Below, piece after piece: positions 25,417-40,400 of a DNA stretch of 64,000 nt (position 1 is its first letter; each line of letters starts with the position of its first letter). Under the pieces are notes generated by a model. The model was given only the letters and a program-made list of their open reading frames with translations, was not told the DNA's origin and made no database searches. Position numbers and translations under genes: made by a program. This DNA is from Pyrocephalus nanus (taxonomy: Eukaryota > Chordata > Aves > Passeriformes > Tyrannidae). The stretch covers positions 93,146,418-93,210,417 of the forward strand of contig CM076261.1 in the NCBI GenBank assembly GCA_038380795.1, read 5' to 3'.

Positions 25417-28400
25417 AAATAACAGAAAAAAACCCAAGTCTTCCAGAGGTTTTCTGGCTCACAAGGAGGAGCTCCAGTGATGAAACTTTGTCTTTACTCC
25501 AGTAATGAAATTCTGTCTGCAAGGGCTTTAGAAAGTTGGGGAAGGTAATTACATGTCCTTTCTCTGTATATATGTGCTGCTACACCTACAGAAATTCATC
25601 CTTTTATGCAATATTTTAAAATAGGAAGACAGTTCAGAAGGCTGCCGAGCCAGGACAAGACACCAATAAGCAGAAATGTGGGGATAGAGGGAATGTTTTG
25701 ACACCAAGAAGTTCCTTCTGACGCCCCATCCAGCGGCAAGGACTCGGATGGAGTGTGTATTTTAAATAACTTGGCTCTGACGTGCACAACAGATGCAGGG
25801 ATGCTGCTTTTGACTGGATTTCAAGGCAGCACTGCAGAGCCAGGAGCTTGTCATCCATGTGACAGCCTTGCCACAGCCTCCTGCAGCCAAATGTGAAACG
25901 TCCCAACTGCTGAGAGTTGCTGCACCCCCCTGGAACAGGCTGCAGCTCGGCTGGGACTGATTTTGTATGGCCAAGAGCGGCTCCACGCAGCTTGTGCCTT
26001 CACCAAAGGCTGCTGAGACTCACATACAGGCTGGAAGGCTAAAGCAGCTGCATCCCATTACCAGTTTGATGCTGTTCCTTTATTTTGTCTGTAATTTTCC
26101 ACCACCACACTTGCCTTGCCAGGTAGCAGCTCTTGCAGCAAAACCACCATCGGCCAGCTTGGAAAAGCATCCCAGCAGCCTCGTAGGGGAGGAATTAAAA
26201 AAAAAACAACCAAACACTGGAGGATTATTATTTAGCCTTTTACTGACAGCTAATCTGAGGAAACACCGAGGAGGAAAAAAACATATTGGATAAACAAGGT
26301 TAGTATTTGTGAACTGAATGTGGAGCAGGTCACAAGGCAGACTCCGAAGTCTCATACAAATCAGTGAGAAAAAGAGCAAAACACAACAACAGCTTCTGTG
26401 AGCAGCGATGACTGCCACTGAGACCCTTGTAATATGGCATTTCCCAGCCAGCTACAAACAAACAGGACACTGGCTTCTAGTAAATAAGGGTTTGTTTTTT
26501 CCCAGACAAAAAAAGTGCCCAACAATAGTGGGACCAGCACTGCTCACGGTTCACAGGAAATGCTCACTGTGTCACCATCAGTCTAAGGGCTGCGTGAGGT
26601 CACGAGTTACATGGAAGAAAGATTAAGTCACATGCAGCAGTTTCTATTCAAAACCTCTTTTTGATAAGTTCTATTGGGGGAAAAATAGTTCTTTATAAGC
26701 TTAACAATAAGATCTGATATGGGAATAGGATGCTAAGGTCCTATTTTCATTTGTCAGAAATCATCACCTAGAGACTTTGTTTATACACTTTAAGTAAACA
26801 CCATACAAACTTCTGAACGAACACAAGAAGTTGTTCATGCCCTGCAAATACTTTCTATTCCACAATTTCATCCCTGTATAATACACTGTGCGCTGCTAAA
26901 AATGTGCCACATTGATCTGTTTAAAAATGCATTGCTTACACAAGCTGCTTTGTTTAGGCTGTGTTTTTAAGGAGTGTAGCAAGCAGAACCAGTGCTTGTC
27001 AAAGAGCTGTGGAAAAGTCTAAATCCCAGTATCTGCTTTTCATCTTATACACCAAAACTGTAGAAACTGCTGCAAACTCGAGCAGGTCGTTCCAACCCCT
27101 CAGCCATGGACAGGGACACCTTCCACTAGACCAGGTTGCTCAGAGCCCCAGGGCCTTGAACACTTCCAGGGATGGGGCATCCAAAACTTCTCTGAGGGCA
27201 ACCTCCCTCTGGGTCCCCCAGAGAAACTGCAAACAAGCTGCAATGCCCATTTTGACAACTGCATCACCATGAAACTTTGACCACAAATCCTTTGCTTCTT
27301 GCTATCTGCCCTCAGATTTTAAGGCTTTTAATGGCTTAGAGCTTGTGTGGGACTCCAAGCTGCCAAAAGAAACATTCCTGGGCCAATATATGTTGAACCA
27401 AAGCGCTGGGAATAGGCTTGACTGGTGGTCTGAGCACTACTGCTGTACAGTCAGCACTTGTATGTAGAGTTTGTTGCACCCATGAGAAACCACCTTTTAA
27501 CTTCTGGATTGAAACAGGAATTCTGACCAACAGGGAAGGGATATGAAGAAGCACGGTAATTTCTCCAGGTGTCCATTACCATGATTTGAGCAGTGAGAGT
27601 ACCAGCTTTTAGGAAGGAAATAATTTTAAAGTGCTACTTGAAATCAGAGTCTGGTAGCACAGGAGACAAGGCAGACTCTAATTTGCACCCCAAAAGTTAC
27701 AGTATCTTGCAGAAGAAATGAAAAAGAAATGAAGCCCTATACTGGACTTGATTTTTACATGGAAAATTTTGCTTTTCACTCAGTGACTCCTGCCCAGCCT
27801 GTGTAAGACACTTGCTCAAGCCAAGCATTTGCTCAGAAGCCACTCAGAACAAGCAGCAATCAGCACGACGACACTGGAGAAAAATTATACTGATCAATAC
27901 TTGTGATCACAAGGCTCAATTTATTTGCACAAGCTCAGAAGGAAGAGCTCAGAGCAAAAATGAAGTTTTTCACTGCTGCTGGCTTTGTACATTAAAATGA
28001 CTGCCCAGCAAGCTGTCAGGCATCTTTATTCTCTCAGTGTCTCGGGAGCGACCTATTGCATAAACAACACATAAAACAGGAGCAGTATCAAAACTGTGGC
28101 TTCAGTCTCCCCACTGGTAAAAGTCACATCCTGAAATTCCTCCTGTGCCTGTCGAATCAGAGCTCTTCTGCTTAGCCTGCAACATTCACGAGCTGTCAGC
28201 ACATTATACACATCTCACAGGCAGGAGGACGTGCCTGCACCCGGCCAGCTGAACACACTTTTCTGGAGCACAAACATCACCCACTTGCAAGAAGTCTCTC
28301 CTCTCCCTCCTCCTCCTCCTCCTCCTGGTTAGCTCTGTGCATAAGAGGAATTTGTTCTGGGACATTAGAGTGGAGGGATAAATGCCTCCATTTGGATGGG

Positions 28401-31400
28401 GTTATGAGCACTGAGGGAGTGATAATCAAGAGAAGAGATCATTAACAGGAATATTACAAGGACATAAATAGCCTGGTACTTCAAAGGGAATGAAATCCAA
28501 GGGCAAAATGCAGAAAATTCTTCCCAAAACGACCATCATGAGTCAGCTGCAGCCCACCTGGAATGCTTGGGAAAAACCCACAGGACCAAAGAGACACTTT
28601 GCAGGGGAGAGGAGAAGACCTCTTCCAGGACAGGGACCTGCTCCCTGCACTGATGTGGCATCCAAACCTCTTACAGCACATGCAGGCCTTTAAAATGCAC
28701 CCACATTTCTGCTTTAGCTACTCCTTGTCATAAGGACAAGACTACACACAAAATCTGGATCTGCATTAGGGATACAGGAACAAAGAATTATTAGGAAAAT
28801 TAAATTGATGACATTACGTTAGAGATGCAGGAGAAGTGCCCAATGTTTCCTTAAAACTTGTATTTCAAATTCTAAATTTCCTCAGGAGTTCAATGCAAAC
28901 AAGTCACACTATTACAGCAGAAACAAATTCCAAAAATTTGGAAACTATTAACACCCCATGTCTGCTCTTAGACTAGAGCCACCCATTTTGAAAGACCAAC
29001 CACACTGGTAATAAAACAAAGCCCTTGCTCTTCAACAGCTTCAGTACAGAAATATTACTGTGGTGTTTCACATCCAGAGTTCTGGAGGTGTTTTTAAGCT
29101 GCAGAAGAGTAATATCTCCCTCTGGCAGAACGCTTCTGCCTTTTGAAATCCCCCATGCAACAGCACTCCAGCAGCAACCACGGTGGGTTAAATAACACTT
29201 CTGGAAAATGGAATTACGGAAATAAGTGACAGGCCTCTTAAAGGATTTCATCATCCAGCTCTCCCATTTTCTGTCTCTGCTCAATTATTGCTTCTCAGCC
29301 TCCTACAACTGTCCTCCCCTTCTCATATTTGGCAACCGTGGGAGCCATCAGTGTTTCATTAAGCTCTGCTCCTACTCTGCCCTTCTGCCAAAGTTGTAGA
29401 AAGGTTTATGTGGCTTCCCTGACAATTTCTGGTTATAACCCAGTTTTATGGTGCTGTGTCAGGAAAGAGAAACGAATGTGAGGAGAAGGGAGCCAAAGGT
29501 ATGTGTGGAAGGGGGGAAAGGGGAAGCAAAAGCCTGAGAACAGCTGAGCTTTGAGGCGTCAGAGAGAGAACACTAGGGCTGATCCACAGGCAGGCAAATG
29601 TGGTTTTTCTTTTAGCATGATCACAAATGCTGTCAAGTACGGCTTTTAAAGCTTCAATTATTTATTTTAAAGTTTCTAACCCTCCTACTAACCTACTTCC
29701 ATGGGAGTAACCTGTAGCAACTCAGGTAGAAGTAAGCTATTTCTAGTTTACTGCCCTTACAACAAACCAGTTTTCTATTTCCTTATCCAATATTGGCATA
29801 TATATCTATTACTTGATTTATTTGCTACTCCTGCTGCTGCTGAAGAGGAGGAATCAGAGGCAATGAAGAATCAGCTGCTGTTGTAGATTTTTTTATTATA
29901 GCTAATTAGCAATTCCTATAGGTTCCACAGAATTATATCCTTATCAAACTCATGGTATTTATTGTTTGCCAGGGTACATTCAGACCAGTGAGAAGTGCCA
30001 GGTTTACTTAAGCCAGAAGCTGAACGTTATAAGCACAAACACTGAGAGTGCCAAACAAGCTTTCCCAATGCTGCAGCAGGTAAATAACCTCCAGAGAGAG
30101 CAAGGAAAAACATTGCCAAGAGCTCCTATCGAAGGCTGAAGCAGATTCACTTGAGTTTTTGGGATTATCTGTGCCATCCTTTTTGGCTCCTGGGAAACTT
30201 GTTTTTAACTTTTCTTCCTCTCCCACTTATTAACCAATATTTAGAAATATATCACTTTGACACTAATAAGAAATTTGCATCACAGTGCTTAACGAGCTGA
30301 AATGGAATATAGATTAAATCTGATGCAACTTCCAGTGGGCTGAGCCAGCAGGAATAAAAAATATTTCGTTTTAACCTCAACTGCAGAGCAGTTTTAAGGG
30401 TATAACAGAGGTGTTTACATCAAATAAAAAGCTGAAAACTTTCTTCCCTGTTCCAGAAAAACACAGGCTGTGTTCTCTATAATAGAACCACCCGAGGCTA
30501 ACTCCACAACGTCAATGTATTTATTCCCAGCCTGTCTCTCCTGTTGCTGGCCAGTCGAGCAAGCTGCAGATACAGAAGGACTGAAAGGTCATACACACAA
30601 ATACACACACACCCCACCACCAGCATCCATTTCCCATCACTCCCAAGGGTGTAAATGCACGCAGCCCCGGGTTTGAACGCGGCGATCAATGAGACGTTTC
30701 CCCGCGCTGATCCCTCCCTCGCCCTTACGGGATGTAATTAAAATGCATCAGCTGTCCGTGATGCCCCAGTTCATTACGTAACTCTGCAGCACTTCCCTGT
30801 CCCTCTCGCTGCAAGATTACACATCAGTTACTGTGACATGTGTTGCCTGAAGATATGCAGCATCCCAGTTTATCCAAAGCTCAATAGGGCTTCTCGTCAG
30901 CGCTTCCAGAGTATCGGCACATTTATAAACAAAGGCACTTTGGGTTCAAAATGCCTTCAGAATTCCCAAACTCAAGAGGCTCTTACACATACAGCAGAAA
31001 ATCTGCCAGCACCGACTTCCAGCAACCTGTGCTGTGACTCAACATTGGAGCTTTTGTTGCAGTGATTAACATGTTAATACCCTGGAATATGACCATCTAC
31101 TTACACAACTGAGTCAAACCCTAACCAAAAACTCGTGTTAACATCCATTGTTTTTCTCCAAGTTGATCCAAATCTGAACTGCTAACTCTGGGTATTCAAC
31201 CCAGATTGAACCAACCCTCCCACTGCCTAAGAATAATCTGGTTAACGAACAAAGTTTCACCTTAAGAAGAAGTTTTCAATTAAATCATACTTGCTTAACA
31301 GGAACCTATTCAATAGGGGGCTGCCCAGCAGCACCACCAGGCAAGCAGCAGGTGCAGCCTGAGCCCCTGGAGTTCTGGTCCTGTTCTGCTCCACAGGGCA

Positions 31401-34400
31401 AGGAGTTTGTGTCCAAGGGAAGCTCTGACCACCCTCCCACACTGCTCTACCCAGACCCCGAGTGGAGGTGAAAGCCTGACTGACAAAACTGAGCGAGGGC
31501 AAAGTGAAGAGCACAGCTCAGACCTCCCAAATTTTCTGAGACTTGTCACTTCAAGGCTTTTAAACCACTGTTGTAGCAAATACTAGGCTGGAAGGCATCA
31601 CCTGGACATTAATTCCCATTCACTGCAGCACAAGTTCACTCCTGATGTGTCCGTTCCACCCCAGTGACCCCCAAGCCCTCGGGAATCATTAAGGATCTGG
31701 TTCACACTGCCAAACAAATGACTGGCATATACATAGCCCAGCATGACATCTGGGCAGCGTATCCAGGAACAGAACTCGAAAAAGGAAGGCAAGCAGACTT
31801 GAGGGTAGCCAAAAAAGTATTTTTTTGTTGAGCAGGCAGCCAGACAGAGTTAGGTCAGCACAATATTTGCGCCCTTGAATTGCAAGCAGCAAGGAAAACA
31901 GTTCATTTGCAGCCTCGAGAGTAAAACCCAAAGAGCTTGTCTCTGCACAATCATAAAAGTTATCCTCTCCTACCCCAATTTTTAGGCTTGACTACACTCT
32001 GGGAAGCCATGTGAAAACAGTGACTCAAGAAGGTGGTTCTTGGCCTGTGTACCCCTACAGACACCATCTGAGAACCTTCACCTTCCCGAGGATTACTGAC
32101 CAGACAGCTGATCTTTACATTTCATCCGGGATCACATTTTCATAGTCCTTTTAAGGGTCAGTGGATGGTACAAGCAGCTCCTTCTATAATTACCCTGTCT
32201 GACCCAACACAAAAAATAGCTAATAAACATTATAGATACGCAATAGACACTTCATATTCTAAAAGTAATTTTTTTATGCAGCTAGAAATGCCCAAAATGC
32301 CAGAGAGGGAAAAAAGCTGAATTGATCCTACCTACACTCCTTAGGCCATTGTCATCGTGAGGTCTCAAAGTGCTTTACTCCCCTTTCAATACTCAAAGCC
32401 TCCCAAAAAGGCACCATTCCCATAACAGGCTTACAAAAAGTGTATTGTTAATTGTTAATACGCTGAAAAATCAACCTTCTGGCCTTTCTAAAGGCTTTTG
32501 GACTATAGGTTTGTTTATGCCAGAAATAAACACTCTGCCTGGGATCACTTTATTCAGAACTGTGCTACTGGGAAGCTCTACCAGCTAAAAGTTCAGCAGA
32601 GAATGGTAGCACGACATTTGCTTTTAAATTATTTGCTATTCTAAAAGTGCTGCTGAATTATACGAATGAATACATAAAGAAACACGCTGATTCCTCTAAC
32701 TCATTATTCATTGTATGCTTAAAAAACCCAGCAACAGAGGAATTCTGCAAATAACCCATACTAAGCTCCTAAAGAGAAACTGCATTCCTCTACGCAGTCG
32801 CCTTTATTGAGGTTAATTCCTCATGTGGCTATATCAAGCAGAACATAAATCCTATTAGTGCTTTTCCCCGTTTGCTTCAACAAATGAACTGCAGGTTGGA
32901 GTTTGCAGGCAGAGCTTTCCATGCAGACCATTGCTCCAGCAAAAACACTGCAGTTCACCAGTGGTTTTAATCTCTAGATGTAAGGATGCTGGACAGTACT
33001 ATGAGACAGAGAGTTTTAATCAACTGAGGGTTTGTCCCCACAAAAAACATGAATTTCCCCTATAGGTATTCATGCCATCAACCACCTGCCTTGTGGGTGA
33101 AGCATTATAGAAAATCATCCTCTGAGATGAAATTTTGGGGCTGATTAGACAGTGTTGGTGTTTATGGAGCCTGCCTTTAACTTTCAAACGTTCCTACACT
33201 TGCATGTGTTGGCTTGAACATTAATTTACATGGAACACGTTCTACACATGGACAGGAGAGGTTTAAAAGCAGAGCTGCTTTCACATTGAAGTCTTCTAAA
33301 CTCTAGTTAAATAAAAACCTTGATCTTAGTATATTCAGCTTGCAGGGTCATACTACAAAGTTACACACATAGGAAATTTTGGTAACTAGAGCAGAGTCTC
33401 AGGCATCACTCCAAATAACTCACTCACTGTGTCCCAGAGAAGTGGCTCCTCCACCCTCACTGAGCTGTTTAAAAATTATAGAACTGCATTTCTATGTGAA
33501 GGATAATGAGATCCATGGAGTCACTTTGAACCCAATAACTGGAACTGATAGTAGTAAAATATGAAGTCAAACATGCAGAGCACACCAGCCAATAAGACAG
33601 CAAACATTTCCTTTCCAATTGTGCAAATTATGAGAGTTAGGCCCACTGGGAATAAAGCAGAACAGAACTCTTTTCCAACAAACACACAAATATTTTTATC
33701 CTATTGTGAAAAGCAGTTTTCATTTACATCACTCTGCTTGTAACCTTTTTCTGGTGATCTGCACTTACAAAAGAATGGAATGATTTATATATTATATACA
33801 CATGTATATATTATTTTATATGTTAAGCATATATGTTATATATTATATATACATATATATATAAGTTCTATAGGTTACAGGTGTAGTCAGAAACACAGCA
33901 TTATCCAGTCATCCAACAAAGAACCTGAATAATTTTTAAGACTGAAACCTCAATAATTTTCAAGATTGAATTTGGCAATCCTTTCATATCTGACAAAGGG
34001 AAAGTTGTACCAAACTCCTCTCCTGAAGGTTACAACTTAAAAACATTTGAAGACATTTTCCATGTCAACAGGGTAAGAAAACACAGTGCAGAAAAATAAC
34101 CTTCCTCTCCATTTATCTCCATAACCTCTGGCACACGCTGTGATCCAAACCAATGGAGTCCTTGGCACGAGATTTATGACCCATGACTTTGACTAACTGA
34201 GAGAAGGGGGAGCACTTGTTAGACTATTCCTTAATTAAATTACAGAGAAAGAGCCACCCTCAGCTTTTCAAGTGATTACATAATGTCATTTTCTCATGCT
34301 GTCCCCAGATATCCTGGAAGCTCCCCACGCACTCCGGGAGCTTCTCCACGGTTACAGGGTGTCTGTACTGGGGGGACCCAAAGTCCCTGGGGAAGGGGTG

Positions 34401-37400
34401 TCAACACTGCTGCTCTCCCCAGGTCCCAGGGATGAGCTCTGAGATGTTACCCGGTTTGGGTTCGAAAACTGTGTTTCTGGCAACTTCTGTTTGTTGTGAA
34501 GGAAAGAAGAGGAAAAACATTCAAGTTCAGTTTTCATTTCAGAGCAGCTACAAAGTTTTGTTCTGCTCTTATTTAAAGTCAGTATCCAGAAAGCATCACC
34601 TAGTTTGTGTTAGAGGGTAGGTTTAGCTTTGATATTGGGAAGAAATTCTTTACTGTGAGGGTGGTGTGGCCCTGGCACAGGTTGCCCAGAGAAGCTGTGG
34701 CTGCTCCATCCCTGCAAGTGTCCACGGCCAGGTTGGATGAGGCTTGGAGCAACCTGGGCTAGTGGAAGGTGTCCCTGCCCATGGCAGGGGGGGGTGAAAC
34801 GAGATGGTCTCAAAGGTCCCTTCCAACCCAAATCAATCTGGGATTCTGTGTTGCAAAGGCATTAATATTCAGGAATATATCCCTTGGTGAAAAACCCCTT
34901 TGTATAAGCAGATTTTCTAAAAAGGCAGATGAAGTGCAGAACCTCTACAGAGGTGATAAGCTGACACCAAAATCCAGCAACCAGAAACCTATTTTTGTAA
35001 AGTTTTACAGAATAATGACTCAAGGGGAGAAAAAAGGAGCAGAGCACGAGGTGTATGCTCTTCATTTCTGTGGAACAAAACAGCAGTTCAGACATTTCCA
35101 AGGCTGCAGCGACCTCCCATCGCTGCTTAAATTGTTTAATTTGCATCTGAGTATGATAAACAATCATTTTGAAGTCACCTGATGCAGGCCATGTAGGACA
35201 GCAGGTATGCCTGTAATGACTCTCCTCTGCCAGAAAATGTCTGGCTTGGTAGGACACTATGCCTGACTTTCCAAATCAGGCAAAGAAAACGGTGAATATT
35301 GCAACTGTCTCCACTACAACTAATTAACCCTCCGTAAACAATAATTTATCTGAATACCCAAGGCACTCTGTTGGGTTTAGATTTGTTAAGATTTCTTCTG
35401 GAGTGTCAAAGTTTAATGCTAGTTCTGGAATATGTAATTTAATATTTATTTTCCTGCCACCTACATGAACTCTGAAGGGCATGAACTTGATCTCCGTTCT
35501 CCAAAGAAATACTTTACTTTCCAGAAGTGTCCAGTTATAACATTTGTAAGAGGTATTAAAACACTTCCAGATCAAGAGCTCGTTCAAAGCTAGCAGGATA
35601 TTTTTGGAATTTGTGGATTATCCTGGGGGAAGGGGGGGAGCTCAGTTCTGATAGACTGAATTATTGAAAGACCATTGTTTACAGTGCAGCACAACTGATA
35701 AAAGCAGGAAATTCATGTTTTTATACAGTCTATACATGAGAACACATAGAAAATGATCCAGCTCAGTTTATCACTTGAGCCAGAAAGAACAGGCAGTGGG
35801 ATCCAGGGGAGGAGAGAAATCTCAGGTTAAGATGATGTGAACAGAATTTATACAAAATTTATCAGCATATTAAAGGCAATTGTAGTGCCTTGTGGTGGGA
35901 CATTTTCCAGAAACAGAGTTGACACCAAGGACAGAACCAGGCCACTGCAGGGACTGAGCCTTTCTGTTCACCATTCTCCATATCAGCACCTTCACGGGAA
36001 AAACTAGTCTGCTCTGGAAGTGTGTGCAGGCTTCTGGAGCTGACTGTGGAAGCTCTGCCCTCACCCCAAAAGCCTGGTGAGATGGCCCCTAACTCTGCTG
36101 TAGAGAACTGTCACCCAGGAGTCACCATTCCCTATAAATAACAGAAACTCAGACTCAAATCCTTCTGTTTAGCCAGGCCCAAGAAGGGTTCAGGCATCCA
36201 AATCTTTATTTTTCAGAGCAGCACATGGACAAGGGGGCATTTCAAGGTTGGAACAACTTCATAAAGCAGCTACTTCGCATCAGGATTCACCATCAACAGG
36301 GACAGCAGCTATTTAGAAATTGTGCTTTCATGAACTTTGATGCTTTTCTACACAAAGTAAACAGTTTCCAAGGGCAGCTGCTGGAAGGGGGAAACCTTGT
36401 TTGCCAGACATTCTCCCTAGCAGTGGGAATGGGGATCAGGGCTGTTCCCCCAAATGAGGAGTGACAACAAGCAAAGGACTCAAATCTCTCCTCAAAGCAC
36501 AGGTGGAATCACCTACCAGGTTGAGAAGCACTCACTGAGTATTCCAGTGCTCTCCCCAGCCAGCACCTGCCCAGCACTGCCCCCAAATAAAAGACTTTCC
36601 CTCCCCTTTGCCATCTACTTTTTGCAGAGTTTAGGGTTCCAGGTAATTCTCATCATGGCCAGGTTACACTCCCCTGTCTGATGAACCCCTTTCAAATTTA
36701 GTTTATTTCTGTGCAAAACCAGGCCATGTTCAGTTTTCATGCTCTGCATCTACAACACTGCGAAAAAAATCCACCTTGAGGCTCCAGCTGAAGATCACCA
36801 AGTGTTAATACTGTGTTGGTTTACCTATTTATGGAAAAATCTGCACCTGTGCTGCTTTGTACCCAGACTTCAGAGGGAGGAAGATGTTTATGGAGTGACA
36901 TGGGATTTAGCCAAGCCAATGTAAATACAATCTATGACATGGGTTTCCCCTTTTTAGTTAAATGGACTTGTATTAATTTTATCATCAAACTGAATCAGTA
37001 GCACAGAACATTTCCAGTATTTTCTCGCAAAACAGCCTGCAGGAAGCGTATCTGAAAATTCCTCAACTGCTGTTTGGTGAAAAGAGGATTATTAAAGGGG
37101 ATCCCAATGGGGCATCACAACAGAAGGACTGTTGCTACAAGCACACAGGAGGCTGAGGAAAACAGAGCTCAGGGGGCTCCAGCTCTGACAATCCTTTATT
37201 AAAGCATTACAGGAGCTGGCAGCAGCCTGTTGACATTCTTTTCATTTCCAAAAGTGGCTTTAATTTTATTTCCTTGAAAAGTAAGGCTCCTGTTCACTGA
37301 GGAGTCCTCAGCCATTCCCTTTTCACAACCTGTTTCACAATCCACATTCAACAGACACCCATTTATTTGAGTCTTGGGGCTGCAAGTTTCAGTGCTGGGC

Positions 37401-40400
37401 ACCCAAAGCTCAGCTCTGCATCTGCAAGTCTCGGCCACCAGAACTCCATCCAAGAGCTGAAAGGTTTCTTTTTATAGTAAAGGACAGGCAATTGCCTGCT
37501 GGAAAACTGCCCTGGTGCCAATTACTCTGTAATAAAGAGCATGGAAGCACTATCGTGTTTCACGTGTTATTGCTGTGGCAAAGTTACCTCTCGGGTGCAG
37601 TCGAGGGTCAAACTCAAACTCTGAGCTGAAAAACTCTGCAGGTGCATTCACAGCTTCACCTGCCATCCTGCTCTAGATGAGGGTCTTGAGACAGGAGTAT
37701 AAAGAGATGTGGATGGAAAGCAGACAAAGAGGATGGGTTTAGGCTCAGAAAAAGGTTGCATAACTTGTGTTTAAAACAACTCAATTTTAGCTCATTTCCA
37801 GGAGGCCAAAGTCCGTCCCTAATTCTCCCATCCTTTCCCTACTTCTCAAAGGAAATCTTAGTAAAAATCCAAGGATCCTGTAGTTCCTTGACTACCCCTT
37901 GAATGCCCAACTGTGCCCATTTCCACTCCAGAACTGCCCTTGAAAGCAGCAGAAAACCTGCTGGCTTGCCTTGACTGAAACAAAAAGGTGGGTCCACCGT
38001 GTGTGGGAGGAAAGAATTTCAAGTCAGTTCAGTGACCTAAGGGTAAAAGAGAAGTTAAATGCATGTTTACAGCAGAGAGAAAAAAAAAAAAAGCTATTGG
38101 TTGATATGCAAATTAAAATAAAAAATATATTTTACTTTAATATAGTCCATAACCAGTTCACCACTATTAGCTTGTAGCAGTGTTAATCATTAGTCCTTAT
38201 TTCTGCTGCTTTACTGGATCTCCTTGGAGCAGGAGAGGAGGGATTTGGGAAAGGAGGAGAACACAGATCCCAAAGTATGCACACCTAAGTCACTCCCAAC
38301 AGTCTGGTCTCTCCTAAACCTTGGCTACTCTGGACAAAAAGGAGGCAGCATGCTGGACAGGAAAGACTTACTGGTAGGAAGAAGCAGCTACATAAGGACA
38401 GAAATGTGCATTTCCTTCTTAGAGAGTGATTCTTTTTGGAAGCCTCAAGCTCTTCCAACAAATCACAGACTAAAATGTCCATCGCTGCAGCAAAAAAAGG
38501 ATTTGAATAACAGACAGTGAAATAAAAAAAATGCTTTTAAACCCCATCCTTTGCTAACAGTCTCTGTTTTTATACAGTTTGCTTTGCCTTGGAGTGTGAC
38601 CTGCTTCTATCAGTCCACAGGTCTCAGCCCTGTTAGTGTTTCCTATGTCACATATTGGCCACTTGCTCCTTTAAAGGAGAACTTCTGAGGATTCAAAGAA
38701 ATGCTCACACAGTTTTCGCTGTGAACATTCTATGCTAGGGAAAAAAAAAAAAAAGGCATTAACATTCCCACAGTACACAATTAAAAGATTAAGGAGTTTT
38801 GTTAAAGATCTGGAAGGGGAAAAATCAGCACCCTAGCAAGTATGAAGCTTATTTTAGAAGTAGCTTCTCCAGCAGACCTTAATCAGCCAAAAAAAAAAAA
38901 AAAAAAAAAAAGAAAAAAAAAGAAAAAAGGGAACAAAAAAAGTTACCTACAGCTAAGTAATATTTCATGCTATGGGAGAAGCCTCTGAAGTCGTTTGCAC
39001 TCAACTTCCCTCTCCTAAAAAGGCTTTTCATCGAAGTCCTACAGCCTCTATGACCCTAAGGCCAGCTCAAATCCTCACCTTAGCCCAGCTGAAAACCTGC
39101 TGAGTGTTATCAGTGGTGCCTATGAAGGCCAAATTCAATGTTACTTAAAGAAAAACAGAACATTATGTATAAAAAAAAAAGCTGCCAGTAACAGCTATTG
39201 CACAACTGCCAGACCACGTGGTGTTTGCCTTGATAATGAAAATAAAGCACATGTTCCCAACTGCCCCCAGGATTAAAAATCTGAATAGTTCCACAGCACC
39301 TTTCTTTTACAGGTGCTTTAAATAGATCTTTAACCAAACCTTCCACTGAGGGCTATCTGTGTTCAAAATCTGTGCTGCTATTGCTTCGAGGTCAAAACAT
39401 ACTTTATAGTAGGAGTGATACATGATATGAAAAAGCCTGACGTGGTTGTTGGTAAAAAAACAAAGAGAACAGTAAAATTAGTCTTACACAACTCCTTGGT
39501 GGGCATAAAATTAGTCAATAAGTAAAAAATGATGGGTGGGGAGGTTTTACAGAGCAATTTACATGTGCCTCGGGCACAGTATTTGCAGTCTTATACATTC
39601 CACCACATGAGATCTGAATACAAACTGGACATGCTATAGACTAACTCCAAAGCTAGCAAGGCTGACAAATGTATTTAATTGTTGATTATTCCAGGTTTTC
39701 TGGATCCACTGTGTGTTCAATCCCTGCCCTTAGGTGAGCCGTGTTACAGTCCCCTCTTGGGACAGGTCAGCTCTCAAACCACTTATTGTTCCCAGGAGGA
39801 TTTCAGACCCTGCAATTCACTCTTGGCATCGAATGCAGCCCAGATGCAGCTGGACTGAACAGGAATTTAACTCTGGGAGTCAGAGAGCAGGTTACAGCAA
39901 CTCAGTTTCTTCCTGGTAAGGCAAGGTAAGGGAAACCACAGCTGAAATGGAAGATGCAGCTTTGTAAAAAGACAGTTATAAATGCATATAACCTCAGTGT
40001 AACCTCTGGCAGGGACGAGGAACAAACTGGACTACTTGAGCTGAGCTGAAATAGGGTCAGTGATGCTTTGTGTTGAAGAGCTTCCTCCACCTACGAGAGG
40101 TTTTCCAGCCACTCAGCCCTTTTACACTTGAATTATAGGCAGCCTCTAACAGCCCATCCAATGCCTTTGTTCCTGTCTGCCCCACCAGATCGTTAAGGAT
40201 TTCAGATTTCCTTTGATCTCAGGCTTAGCCTTAGGAAGACTATTCCCCTTCCACACTGAATTGAGTCAGCAGTTGATACCTTAATTCCTTTGAAGAAACA
40301 GACCTAGGAGCTGATTTATCTGGAACGTTTCATGCTTGGTTTCTAAATACATCTCCATAATCTCCCCTGTACCCACACCCATTCTTCTCAGGCAGGTATC

